This document shows positions 8,446 through 16,208 of a stretch of 20,435 nt of DNA, one piece after another. The stretch lies in assembly GCA_036401755.1 (NCBI GenBank), contig DASWUD010000098.1, forward strand, positions 1 through 20,435. Direction: 5' to 3'. A program made the position numbers and the translations under genes. The first letter of the stretch is position 1. Every line of letters begins with the position of its first letter. The DNA comes from DASWUD01 sp036401755 (GTDB lineage Bacteria > Pseudomonadota > Gammaproteobacteria > Thiohalomonadales > Thiohalomonadaceae). Under the pieces are notes generated by a model, which was given only the letters and a program-made list of their open reading frames with translations, was not told the DNA's origin and ran no database searches.

Positions 8446-10215
8446 TTAGTGCTCGACTGCTGTACCCGCTCCCTTGGGAATGCGGATGTCCTCCACCAGG
8501 TGCTGGATGTGCTCAGGCGGTGCCGCAGTAACCTTCGATACCACGAACGCCACGATGAAGTTTAGCGCCATGCCGACTACGCCGATCCCTTCCGGTGAGA
8601 TGCCGAACAGCCAGTTGGCCGCGATGTTTTCGGCCATCGGTTTAATGAACACACCCTTGAAGTAGATGATGTAACCCAGAGTGAAGAACAGGCCGACGAT
8701 CATGCCAATGATGGCCCCTTCACGGTTGATGCCCTTGCTGAAGATCCCCATCAGGATCGCCGGGAACAGCGAGGCTGCGGCCAGACCGAAGGCAAACGCC
8801 ACTACCTCCGCCACGAAGCCCGGCGGGTTGTAGCCGAGATAGCCGGCGACCAGCACCGCCACGGCGGCCGCCACGCGGCCCGCCAGCAGCTCGCTCTTCT
8901 CACTGATGGTCGGCATCACGATCCCCTTGAGTAGGTCGTGGGAGATGGAGGCCGAGATCACCAGCAGCAGACCGGCAGCGGTGGAGAGTGCCGCGGCAAT
9001 ACCACCGGCTGCCACCAGGGCGATCACCCAGTTGGGCAGCTTGGCGATTTCGGGATTGGCCAGCACCATGATGTCCTTGTCGACGGTCAGCTCGTTGCCC
9101 TTCCAGCCGTACTCGGTATCGGCCTTGGCGGCGAACTCCTTGTTCGCGTCGTTGTAGTACTGGATGCGGCCGTCGCCGTTCTTGTCCTCGAACTTGATGA
9201 GCTTGGTCTCTTCCCAACGCTTCATCCAGTCGGGGCGCTCTTGGTACACCAGACTGCCGGTTTCGCTGCCGACGGCACCGGGCTGCACGGTGGCGTGCAG
9301 GTTGTAGCGGGCCAGGGCACCCACGGCCGGAGCGGTGGTGTAGAGGATGGCGATGAACACCAGCGCCCAACCCGCCGAGGAGCGGGCGTCACGCACGCGC
9401 GGCACGGTGAAGAAACGCACGATGACGTGGGGCAGTCCGGCGGTGCCGACCATCAGCGCCAGAGTGATGGCGAAGATGTCGATCATGCTCTTGCCGCCCG
9501 AGGTATAGGCGCTGAAGCCGAGTTCGGTCACCACGTGATTTAGTTTGTCGAGCAGATAAACATTTTCACCGGCCACATGACTCCCCAATGCCAGCTGTGG
9601 GATTGGATTGCCGGTCACTTGGAAGGCGATGAAGACCGCCGGGACGGTGTAGGCGAAGATCAGCACCACATATTGTGCCACCTGGGTATAGGTGACCCCC
9701 TTCATGCCGCCCAGCACTGCATAGAAGAAGACCACGCCCATGCCGACCAGCAGGCCGGTGGTGATGTCCACTTCCAGGAAGCGCGAGAAGACGATGCCAA
9801 CGCCGCGCATCTGGCCGGCGACGTAGGTGAAGGAGATGAAGATGAGGCAGATGATCGCCACGAAACGCGCGGTGTTCGAGTAGTAACGGTCACCGATGAA
9901 CTCGGGCACCGTGAATTTGCCGAACTTGCGCAGGTAGGGGGCGAGCAGTAGCGCCAGCAGCACGTAGCCGCCGGTCCAGCCCATCAGGTAGACTGAGCCG
10001 CCGTAGCCGAGGAAGGCGATGAGACCCGCCATGGAGATGAAGGAGGCTGCGGACATCCAGTCGGCACCGGTGGCCATGCCGTTGAGTACCGGGTGCACGC
10101 CCTTGCCGGCGACATAAAATTCGCCGGTGCTCTTGGCCTTCGCCCAGATCGCGATGCCGATGTAGAGCGCGAAACTCAGACCGACAACGATATAGGTTAA
10201 TGTTTTGAGATCCAT
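8446..10215 (-). CDS. actP: Sodium:solute symporter, acetate permease (ActP type)
   Basis: Inner-membrane secondary transporter of the sodium:solute symporter family, 589 residues, predicted to bring in acetate with a cation. About 13 hydrophobic helices are visible. Family signatures include FYVAGKGVHPVLNGMATGAD, SFISMAGLIAFLGYGG, PEFIGDRYYSNTARF, GGMKGVTYTQVAQY and GTAGLPHVIVRFFTVP. It is about 40 residues longer than E. coli ActP because of an extramembrane insertion at roughly 310-390, which holds an EF-hand-like loop DKNGDGRIQYYN (344-355). The substrate assignment rests on the neighbours: the DUF4212 subunit gene 15 bases upstream, acs downstream, and DUF294 genes on both sides. The start has GGAG about nine bases upstream. 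It ends at a GC-rich palindromic terminator. Confidence 0.9.
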   Translation of the reverse strand: MDLKTLTYIVVGLSFALYIGIAIWAKAKSTGEFYVAGKGVHPVLNGMATGADWMSAASFISMAGLIAFLGYGGSVYLMGWTGGYVLLALLLAPYLRKFGKFTVPEFIGDRYYSNTARFVAIICLIFISFTYVAGQMRGVGIVFSRFLEVDITTGLLVGMGVVFFYAVLGGMKGVTYTQVAQYVVLIFAYTVPAVFIAFQVTGNPIPQLALGSHVAGENVYLLDKLNHVVTELGFSAYTSGGKSMIDIFAITLALMVGTAGLPHVIVRFFTVPRVRDARSSAGWALVFIAILYTTAPAVGALARYNLHATVQPGAVGSETGSLVYQERPDWMKRWEETKLIKFEDKNGDGRIQYYNDANKEFAAKADTEYGWKGNELTVDKDIMVLANPEIAKLPNWVIALVAAGGIAAALSTAAGLLLVISASISHDLLKGIVMPTISEKSELLAGRVAAAVAVLVAGYLGYNPPGFVAEVVAFAFGLAAASLFPAILMGIFSKGINREGAIIGMIVGLFFTLGYIIYFKGVFIKPMAENIAANWLFGISPEGIGVVGMALNFIVAFVVSKVTAAPPEHIQHLVEDIRIPKGAGTAVEH

Positions 10216-10230
10216 GAATCGCTCTCCGGA

Positions 10231-10491
10231 TTAGTCTTCGTGCACATCGAATTTGCGATCCAGCTTGTTCATACGCGAGGCGTAGAAGAAGATCAGGATC
10301 ACAAAGATATAGATCGAACCCTGCTGAGCGAACCAGAAACCGAGCTTGTAACCGCCGATCTGGATCTGGTTGAACACGTCGACCAGCAGGATGCCAAAAC
10401 CGTATGAGACCAGGAACCATACGGCGAGGCAGCCGAGCAGAAGGCGAAGATTCGCCTTCCAGTAGGCTGCAGCTTTTTCGTTCATACTCAT
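10231..10491 (-). CDS. DUF4212 small subunit of sodium:solute symporter
   Basis: 86 residues with two membrane helices (about 15-37, LRLLLGCLAVWFLVSYGFGIL, and 50-70, WFAQQGSIYIFVILIFFYA) and a charged C-terminus KLDRKFDVHED. It matches the DUF4212 family (putative solute:sodium symporter small subunit), which is nearly always encoded directly before an ActP-like large subunit, as here with a 15-base gap. The start MSMNEKAAAYWKANLRLL is supported by GGAGG eight bases upstream. Its function is probably stability or regulation of the transporter; that is inference from gene linkage. Confidence 0.9.
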   Translation of the reverse strand: MSMNEKAAAYWKANLRLLLGCLAVWFLVSYGFGILLVDVFNQIQIGGYKLGFWFAQQGSIYIFVILIFFYASRMNKLDRKFDVHED

Positions 10492-10554
10492 TTTTGTTTC
10501 CTCCGCGTGTGGTAGTGCTTCTCTTTACTGCTTAACTTCCTGTTGCCTTGCTTC

Positions 10555-12438
10555 CTAAATCTGGTAATCCAGGGCCAGCTTCGACTGCAACTTGCGCGCC
10601 TGGCGAAACGCCTCCTTCAGGATGCGTCGCTCCAGTTCGTTGAGCGTATCGGGGTCGAGATGGTTGGAGACCTCTTCCCCTTTCTCTTCCTGCCGCCGGT
10701 GGTGACGCATGCGCATCAATTGAATGAAATGATAGGCGTCGATCCACGCCGCTGCATCGCCATCGCTGAGGGCCCCGGCAGCGACCGCCGCATGAAGGCG
10801 GGCATCTGTAGCGGTTGCGCTGATGTTGTTGGCCAGGGCAATGATGCGTGCCGCATCGACGAAGGGGGTGATGCCCTGCAGTTTCAGATCGATGGTGTGG
10901 GGGTGATGGCCGCCGCTGGCGACGCGGATCTCGCCGAGCAGTCCCAGCGGTGGGCGGATGCCGAGGGCGTTTTCCCCCATCTGGCGCCGGAAGCGGCTGT
11001 TGGCGCGCGTCTTCTCCAACAGCCAGTGGCGCAGCTCCTCACCGGGTGCACTGTCGCCATAGAGGATGCGGAAGTCGAAGAAGATGGTCGCCTTGAGCAG
11101 GTGCTCAGGCGTGCCCTGCTCGATCCAGCGCGAGAAGCGCGTTTTCCACTCCTCCAGACTGAGACAGCATTCTGGATTGCCCGCCATGATCCCACCGGGG
11201 CATAGCGGGAAACCGACCTCGGCCAAGGCGGCATTGATGCGTTGTGCCAGTGGTACCAACTGCTCACGCACCTTATCCGCGCTGCTCTTGTTGGAGGCGA
11301 TGAAGAGGATGCCATTGTCCTGATCGGTCTTGAGGGTCTGCTCGTGACGCCCTTCGCTGCCGAAGGCCAGCCAGGAAAAGGGGGTAGGGGGCAGGCCGCT
11401 GGCGGTGAGCACCAGAGTGATCACCCGCTTGGTGGTGGCATCGTTGAGCATGGTGATGATCTGGGTGATCTGCTCGACCGATGCGCCCTGTGCCAGCATC
11501 TGCTCGACGAGGCGATGCACATCCTGCTGCAGATGCTTCAGTGTCATCATGTCATCGGCATCGCTGATATTGCGACTGAGCGTGGCCAAGCGGATCCGTT
11601 GCAGAGTGAACAGATCGCGTTCGGAGATGATGCCGATCAGCTTGCGCCCCTCCACGACCCCCAGATGACCGAAGCCCTCGCGCGCCATCAGTAGCGTCGC
11701 CTCCCATGCGAGCGCGCTGCTGGCCAGCGTCAGCGGCTGGCACGTCATGACCTCGGCGATCGGCGTGGTGAGCGGGAGTTGCGGCAACACCACACGGTCG
11801 AGAATGTCGTGCAGGGTAAGGATGCCACTGAACTCTTGTTTCTCATTAACAATGGCGATACTTCCCACATGCGCCTGCTGCATCTTCTGCAGCGCCTCCC
11901 CCAATGGTGTCTCCGACACACAGGTGACAGGGGCGCGGCGGATCAGCGCACGCACCGGGGTACTGAGAGGGTTTTCCTCGGAAATGCGCCTAGCGGAACG
12001 GGCCTGCACGTCGCGCAGCGCGTTATCGAGCAGATTGGCGATGCGCCGTGTGCAGAAATCGTGGAACATCTCGCTCTGGGCGATGAGCCGATCGAAGTCG
12101 TCACGATCCAGTTCGAAGCAGAAGGTATCTTCCACCGCACGCTGTACCAGCCGGGTCGGGCGGCGCGACAGCAGCGCGCCGATGGGAAACGATTCGCCCG
12201 TCACCAGCTCCCAGGCGCTGCTCCCTTCACCCTCCACCGGCTCGCCGCGCACCCGTCCCTGCTTGATGATGTAGAGACGCTTCGCAGGGCCGTCTCTGGG
12301 AGAGAGGATCACCTCGCCGCGCGCATAGAAACCGAGTCTGAGTCGCTTGGCCAGAAACTCCAGATGGGGCTGGGACATAGCATCGAACGGCGCATGGCGA
12401 CGCAGGAATTCGATGACAGGGGCCAGGGCGCTGGACAT
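10555..12438 (-). CDS. cNMP/CBS/DUF294 nucleotidyltransferase-like sensor, copy 2
   Basis: 627 residues with the same architecture as copy 1: cyclic-nucleotide-binding fold (about 10-125, with YIIKQGRV and GESFPIGAL), two CBS domains (about 163-215 and 226-280), a DUF294 nucleotidyltransferase domain with GSEGRHE (360-366) and DQD (372-374), and a helical C-terminal domain. The two copies are clearly divergent paralogues, not a recent duplication. I chose ATG 12438 (MSSALAPVIEFLRRHAPFD), which aligns with the family start. The in-frame ATG at 12495 lies upstream of the predicted sigma54 transcription start and is unlikely. No Shine-Dalgarno is obvious. It is the first gene of a probable operon with the DUF4212 gene and actP (63-base gap). 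Confidence 0.9.
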   Translation of the reverse strand: MSSALAPVIEFLRRHAPFDAMSQPHLEFLAKRLRLGFYARGEVILSPRDGPAKRLYIIKQGRVRGEPVEGEGSSAWELVTGESFPIGALLSRRPTRLVQRAVEDTFCFELDRDDFDRLIAQSEMFHDFCTRRIANLLDNALRDVQARSARRISEENPLSTPVRALIRRAPVTCVSETPLGEALQKMQQAHVGSIAIVNEKQEFSGILTLHDILDRVVLPQLPLTTPIAEVMTCQPLTLASSALAWEATLLMAREGFGHLGVVEGRKLIGIISERDLFTLQRIRLATLSRNISDADDMMTLKHLQQDVHRLVEQMLAQGASVEQITQIITMLNDATTKRVITLVLTASGLPPTPFSWLAFGSEGRHEQTLKTDQDNGILFIASNKSSADKVREQLVPLAQRINAALAEVGFPLCPGGIMAGNPECCLSLEEWKTRFSRWIEQGTPEHLLKATIFFDFRILYGDSAPGEELRHWLLEKTRANSRFRRQMGENALGIRPPLGLLGEIRVASGGHHPHTIDLKLQGITPFVDAARIIALANNISATATDARLHAAVAAGALSDGDAAAWIDAYHFIQLMRMRHHRRQEEKGEEVSNHLDPDTLNELERRILKEAFRQARKLQSKLALDYQI

Positions 12439-12474
12439 GGGTGAGGTGTGATCTGTAAAAGGCTTTGCCCTTGG

Positions 12475-12492
12475 TCGCAAACCGCATGCCAG
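12475..12492 (-). promoter_or_regulatory. Candidate sigma54 (-24/-12) promoter of sensor-DUF4212-actP operon
   Basis: On the minus strand the sequence CTGGCATGCGGTTTGCGA fits the sigma54 consensus YTGGCACGrNNNTTGCW with the exact GG-to-GC spacing. TGGCA and TTGC are intact; three less-conserved positions differ. The predicted transcription start is near 12465, 27 bases before the ATG at 12438. Support comes from an IHF-like site and tandem palindromes at the usual enhancer distance upstream. Confidence 0.55.
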
Positions 12493-12508
12493 CATTAATG
12501 GATATACA

Positions 12509-12521
12509 AATCAAATAGATA
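12509..12521 (+). promoter_or_regulatory. Candidate IHF site between enhancer and promoter
   Basis: AATCAAATAGATA matches the IHF consensus WATCAANNNNTTR at eight of nine defined positions. It sits in an AT-rich patch at about -44 to -56 of the predicted sigma54 start, where DNA bending would bring an upstream activator to the polymerase. The consensus is loose, so it is only suggestive alone. Confidence 0.35.
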
Positions 12522-12542
12522 CAGTGATTTTTATGTCGCCGC

Positions 12543-12580
12543 TGTTACGCTAGGTAACGTAGTTGTTACATTGCGTAACA
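12543..12580. promoter_or_regulatory. Tandem 17-bp palindromic operators (probable activator sites)
   Basis: Two copies of TGTTAC-N5-GTAAC(A/G) lie at 12543-12559 and 12564-12580. The second is a perfect palindrome; the first has one end mismatch. Their starts are 21 bp apart, two helical turns, so bound dimers would face the same side of the DNA. The distance to the predicted sigma54 start is about -78 to -115, the usual enhancer position for NtrC-class activators. The cognate regulator is not in the window. The sites could also serve the divergent VOC gene. Confidence 0.6.
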
Positions 12581-12735
12581 GGTGTGGTAGCAAGCGGGGC
12601 AACAAAGGTGATTGCCGAGGGAGGCCGACGAATGCAGGATGAGAGGTACGCCACCAAGAAGTCCTGATCAAACCGGTGTGTCGTGTGAACCGTTTTCCCG
12701 AAGTGTGTCAGTCCATTAATCAGACGAGCGAAGCC

Positions 12736-13167
12736 ATGACCGAAGTTATTGGGATTGATCACATTTATATTGCAGTCACAGATCTGGAGCGCTCGGAGAT
12801 TTTCTACGACCGGGTTTTGCTCGATGTATTGGGATTTCGCAAGAACAACTTCACCTTGAGCGGCGCCCCCCACATTCAATATTTCAACCGCTATTTTGGT
12901 TACGTGCTTCGCCCGGCGCAGGGCAAGGGCATGCATACCGCCGATGCCCCGGGGCTGCATCACCTCTGTTTCCGCGTTGAAACGGCCACCGACGTGGCTG
13001 CGGTAGCCACGCAACTTCGCAGTGCCGGTATCGAAGCGTCCGAGGCAATACTCTACAGCCAGTACGCGCCTGACTATTGGGCGACGTTCTTTTCCGATCC
13101 GGACGGTATTCGCCTCGAGGTTACCAATTACCGTCAGGAACGCCGAGAACGTCATGACCAGTGGTAG
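12736..13167 (+). CDS. VOC-superfamily (glyoxalase/dioxygenase fold) protein
   Basis: 143 residues beginning MTEVIGIDHIYIAVTDLERS. The fold is a pair of beta-alpha-beta-beta-beta modules. Metal-ligand candidates are H9 (IDHIYIAV), H75 or H76 (GLHHLCFRV) and E128 (DPDGIRLEV), giving the vicinal-oxygen-chelate pattern. The DPDGIRLEV ending is typical of the glyoxalase/bleomycin-resistance/dioxygenase family. I chose ATG 12736 because the fold begins there; 20 residues of the open frame upstream are not conserved. Ribosome-site support is weak (GAGCGAAG). The substrate cannot be told from sequence. It is divergent from the sensor-actP operon and convergent with the DapA-family gene. Confidence 0.82.
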   Translation: MTEVIGIDHIYIAVTDLERSEIFYDRVLLDVLGFRKNNFTLSGAPHIQYFNRYFGYVLRPAQGKGMHTADAPGLHHLCFRVETATDVAAVATQLRSAGIEASEAILYSQYAPDYWATFFSDPDGIRLEVTNYRQERRERHDQW

Positions 13168-13235
13168 GGGAGGGTGAGCCGAGCCGCTGGCACAGTTAGC
13201 TGTATGTCGCACGATGTTTACCCAGCTGACCCGCT

Positions 13236-13270
13236 GCAGGATGGGAGCCAAACGAATGCCCCCATCCTGC
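13236..13270. terminator. Hairpin between convergent VOC and dapA genes
   Basis: A perfect 10-bp stem, GCAGGATGGG (13236-13245) and CCCATCCTGC (13261-13270), has a 15-base loop. No T-tract is present on either strand. The position between two convergent genes suggests transcript termination or 3'-end protection. Confidence 0.4.
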
Positions 13271-13280
13271 GCGCGCCTGC

Positions 13281-14168
13281 TTAACCCTCAACGGAATAGC
13301 ATCGCCTGAGCTCGCTCCAATCGGCCTGGATGCGTTCGCGCAGTTTTGCACTGGCAGGTAAGAAGGGAGCGCGAACCTCGGGCGCGCACCACTGTTGATC
13401 CGCAAGCCAGGTTTTCAGTGGCGCCGGATTGGGTTCGCAAAAGAGGTCGCGGATGATGGGTTGCAGCCTTACAGCGAGGCGCCGCGCCTCTGCGAGCTGT
13501 TCACGGCACAACAACTCATAGATACGCACGTGCCACTCTGGAAGAATGTGCGCCGAGGCGGCGATGGTGCCATGCGCACCCAGACAGAGTGCCGCAAAAT
13601 TCTGGTTGTCATCCCCCGACAGGATACGCAACGGGGTTTCGTGCACCAGCCGCAGCATGCGCTCTACACTCCCGCCACACTCCTTGATGCCCACCACACG
13701 GCGATCAACTGCCAGTGCTTGCAGCGTTTCCAGCTCCACGTTGACGCCGGTGCGATAGGGAATGTTGTAGATGAGCACGGGCAGATCGGCCGCTTCAACG
13801 ATCGCTTCGAAATGGCGCCGGATGCCCTCCTGAGAGGGGCGCACATAGGGCGGTGCCGTGACGAGCAGCCCCTCGGGGCCGAGCGCGGCGAGATAACGCG
13901 CCTGCGATGCGGCCGCCTGCGTGGCGGCGTGTGACAGTCCCAGCACCAGCGGTAGCCCGGGGACTGCAGCGCGCAGCGTCGCAAAGATCTCCTCCAGCTC
14001 GCCGGCTTCGAGCAGCGCCCCTTCACCGGTGGTGGCACCCACCACCAATCCGGCTATCCCGTGTGATGCCAGGTGGCGTGCCAGGCGGGCCATTGCCGGA
14101 TGGTCGATGCGGTCGTCGCGCAACGGTGTGACAAGGGGAACCCAGATACCTTCAAATTTTGTCTGCAT
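13281..14168 (-). CDS. dapA: DapA-family aldolase (4-hydroxy-tetrahydrodipicolinate synthase)
   Basis: 295 residues, the usual length for this TIM-barrel class I aldolase. DapA condenses pyruvate and aspartate semialdehyde in lysine and diaminopimelate synthesis. Visible active-site residues are GATTGEG (T46, T47), Y108 in APPYVRP, Y134 and R139 in YNIPYRTG, and the Schiff-base lysine K162 in VGIKECGG. The catalytic triad Thr-Tyr-Tyr and the substrate-binding Arg are therefore intact. The start MQTKFEGIWVPLVTP has GAGG about seven bases upstream. The sequence departs from the typical gammaproteobacterial DapA opening (MFxGSIVALVTPM), and no lysine genes are near, so a paralogue acting on another 2-keto acid is possible. 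It is transcribed alone from a long upstream region. Confidence 0.85.
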   Translation of the reverse strand: MQTKFEGIWVPLVTPLRDDRIDHPAMARLARHLASHGIAGLVVGATTGEGALLEAGELEEIFATLRAAVPGLPLVLGLSHAATQAAASQARYLAALGPEGLLVTAPPYVRPSQEGIRRHFEAIVEAADLPVLIYNIPYRTGVNVELETLQALAVDRRVVGIKECGGSVERMLRLVHETPLRILSGDDNQNFAALCLGAHGTIAASAHILPEWHVRIYELLCREQLAEARRLAVRLQPIIRDLFCEPNPAPLKTWLADQQWCAPEVRAPFLPASAKLRERIQADWSELRRCYSVEG

Positions 14169-14697
14169 TTTGTGCCTCTTGAGAAACGATTGAGTGGAAC
14201 CGTTCCGTCGGCAGGGCGCCGGAGAGAGGCTTGAGACATGGCTGGCTGCGCGTGAATCAATCCCGTCCGGCGTTCCGCCCGACGGGATACGACTTTCCCG
14301 TCAGCGGAGAAGCCGTTTTTTCGATTTCAGCCCACAGGTACACGCAGCCGCACTCGCCACCAGGACGATTACGCCAGACGCATACGAGGGATAAACGGGC
14401 ATGACACACCTGCTCGGGTTGGGCTGAACCGTGAGTGTAATGCCGTGCGTCAGGATAACGCAATGCTCATCAGGAAGGGCGTCCCACAGCGGTGCACATC
14501 ACCGATCAAGGGAAAAGAGATGGCGACTCGAATGCGCTCTTGTTCTCCGTGTCTCCTTCGCTTATCTTGCCCTTAACGCTGGTTTGTCAGCGTCCCGCCC
14601 GCGGGAAGGGCTGCGCCCAGCAAACACCTCTGCACAACATGCGATTTCCTTGCATCCTGAGAAGCGGGCCCGGGATTAATGACTCAAGGGGATCGTT
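14169..14697. other. 529-bp stretch with no supported gene
   Basis: It lies between the divergent DapA-family and DUF1835 genes. Short open frames on both strands have no recognisable motif and no convincing ribosome site. It does contain hairpin-forming segments: CCCGTC at 14262-14267, GACGGG at 14281-14286 and CCCGTC at 14297-14302, plus a more distant 9-bp inverted repeat TTCAGCCCA (14326-14334) and TGGGCTGAA (14420-14428). No clear sigma70 promoter could be picked for either gene. A small RNA or leader cannot be excluded. Confidence 0.4.
14260..14302. promoter_or_regulatory. Mutually exclusive hairpins in the dapA upstream region
   Basis: ATCCCGTC (14260-14267) can pair perfectly with GACGGGAT (14281-14288), while the same GACGGG can instead pair with CCCGTC at 14297-14302. 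The three-segment arrangement allows two alternative structures in RNA from either strand. On the plus strand a run of six T follows at 14316-14321, too far from the stem for a classical terminator. Function is speculative. Confidence 0.25.
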
Positions 14698-15975
14698 ATG
14701 ATCATCAATCTCGCCGCGCTGCGTACGCGCTTCAAAACTAATCCGCCCCGGCTTTCCAGCCAGTTCGATGAAGGTGATCCGCGCCGCCTGCACCATCTCA
14801 ATCTGGAGCAGCAGAAAAAGCGTGCCAGAGAGCTTCTGCGGGAATGGCAGGCGCAGGCCGACACTACCAAGCCATCACCAAAGCTGAGCGATGCGCAACA
14901 TGCCATCGCCAAAGAGCATGGCTTCACTCATTGGGCCGAGTTGAAGGGCCACATCGAACAGGGTCAGCTCGCCCGCCAGGCTCTGCGAAGCGGTGCACCG
15001 GATGCGCTGGATGACGAGGGACGCGTGCTGCATATCCGCTGCGGCCACGACATCCAGAACACCCTGGCGGCGGCCGGCTTCAGCGGCGACTTTCTCGCCT
15101 TTTCCGACCCCTACGTGCAAGGTCCGCTGCCACAAACCGATTCATTGGAGGAGTTTTTGCAGAGCCGCGCCCACTATATCAGCCGTGCCCTGCACCCTGA
15201 CTATCAGGCGGTCCTCAATGATCTGCGCCAACAGTACAGCGCCCTCAACCAGGCCCGTGACTATGACGAGGTCTATCTCTGGTTTGAGCACGACCCCTAT
15301 GACCAGCTGATCCTGGCCAGACTGCTCGACTTCTTCACTAATGCGAAACACCGCCCCGGCATGTTGAAGCTGCTCAGCGTCACCCACTACCCCGGAGTGA
15401 AGATTTTCAACGGTATCGGTCAACTGCCGCCGGAGGCGCTGCGCGTGCTGTGGCATGAGTTCATCGAGGTCACCCCGGCACAACTCGATATCGGCAGGCG
15501 CTGCTGGGCTGCACTCTGTTCCCCCAAGCCAGATGCCTTGTGTGAGCTGGTCGCCACTCGAACCCCACCGCTACCCACCATGGCCATCGCCCTGGAGCGT
15601 CATCTCAGGCAGCTGCCGTCAGTGCGTAATGGCCTCAACCTGTCGGAAAACTTGACCCTGCAGATCCTCGCCGAAAAGGGCAGCATGAACGCCGCGCGCC
15701 TCTTCGGCTGGTATACCAACCACTACGAACCTCTTACCTTCATGGGGGATAGCAGTTACTGGCAGCTGTTGAAGGCGTTGGCCTTTGCACAGCACGCGGC
15801 CATCCATCTCGAAGAGCAAGGCGATAATCCCAATCAGTGGCAGGTAACGCTGAACGAAATCGCCAGACGATTGCTGGCTGATGAGGTTGACTGGATAGAA
15901 CTGAACGGCACTGAGCGCTGGGTCGGCGGCATTCATTTGAGCAGTCAGCACGGAAGTCTCTACAGATATAAGTGA
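14698..15975 (+). CDS. DUF1835/DUF3658 domain protein, function unknown
   Basis: 425 residues, soluble, with no signal peptide. Residues about 64-86 (LSDAQHAIAKEHGFTHWAEL) form a short motif also found at the N-terminus of ankyrin-type and related proteins. Residues about 108-230 match the DUF1835 pattern: VLHIRCGHDIQNTL, SDPYVQGPLP and the acidic VYLWFEHDPYDQLILARLLD. The C-terminal part, about 300-420, resembles DUF3658, including LTLQILAEKG and the final WVGGIHL. The enzymatic role of these domains is not established to my knowledge. The start ATG has AAGGGG about eight bases upstream. It is a single gene on its strand; a short dispersed repeat begins 26 bases after the stop. Confidence 0.85.
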   Translation: MIINLAALRTRFKTNPPRLSSQFDEGDPRRLHHLNLEQQKKRARELLREWQAQADTTKPSPKLSDAQHAIAKEHGFTHWAELKGHIEQGQLARQALRSGAPDALDDEGRVLHIRCGHDIQNTLAAAGFSGDFLAFSDPYVQGPLPQTDSLEEFLQSRAHYISRALHPDYQAVLNDLRQQYSALNQARDYDEVYLWFEHDPYDQLILARLLDFFTNAKHRPGMLKLLSVTHYPGVKIFNGIGQLPPEALRVLWHEFIEVTPAQLDIGRRCWAALCSPKPDALCELVATRTPPLPTMAIALERHLRQLPSVRNGLNLSENLTLQILAEKGSMNAARLFGWYTNHYEPLTFMGDSSYWQLLKALAFAQHAAIHLEEQGDNPNQWQVTLNEIARRLLADEVDWIELNGTERWVGGIHLSSQHGSLYRYK

Positions 15976-16001
15976 CAGAAGCAGCAACAGACCGTGCTTT
16001 G

Positions 16002-16091
16002 CCCCGACTGGTTTGCCCAGAGGGTGTAACCCAACAATAATGGGATCAGACTACTGACCCTGTTGGGTTACGCTACGCTAATCCAACCTAC
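16002..16091 (+). repeat. Dispersed repeat A, left copy (90 bp)
   Basis: It matches the copy at 18095-18184 base by base over 90 bp with no gaps, best over the central and right parts (TGTTGGGTTACGC and surroundings). Internal arms GTAACCCAACA and TGTTGGGTTAC form an 11-bp hairpin. The right terminal arm AATCCAACCTAC is kept, but the left arm has decayed. The TAGGTTGGGTT/AACCCAACCTA signature resembles a widespread intergenic repeat of bacteria. Confidence 0.85.
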
Positions 16092-16208
16092 ATAACCGGG
16101 AACACCTGAGGGGATGAAACTGAAGTGGTGGATAGGCCGTATGTCGTGTAGGACGTATAACCAAGAGATTGGGCCCAGCAAGCATAGAATGGGTGAGTTG
16201 TTCTATGT

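Noticed and set aside
12550..13251. 233-codon minus-strand frame over the VOC gene and the palindromic sites
   Set aside because: The plus-strand VOC protein shows family motifs; this frame does not and would read through the regulatory palindromes.
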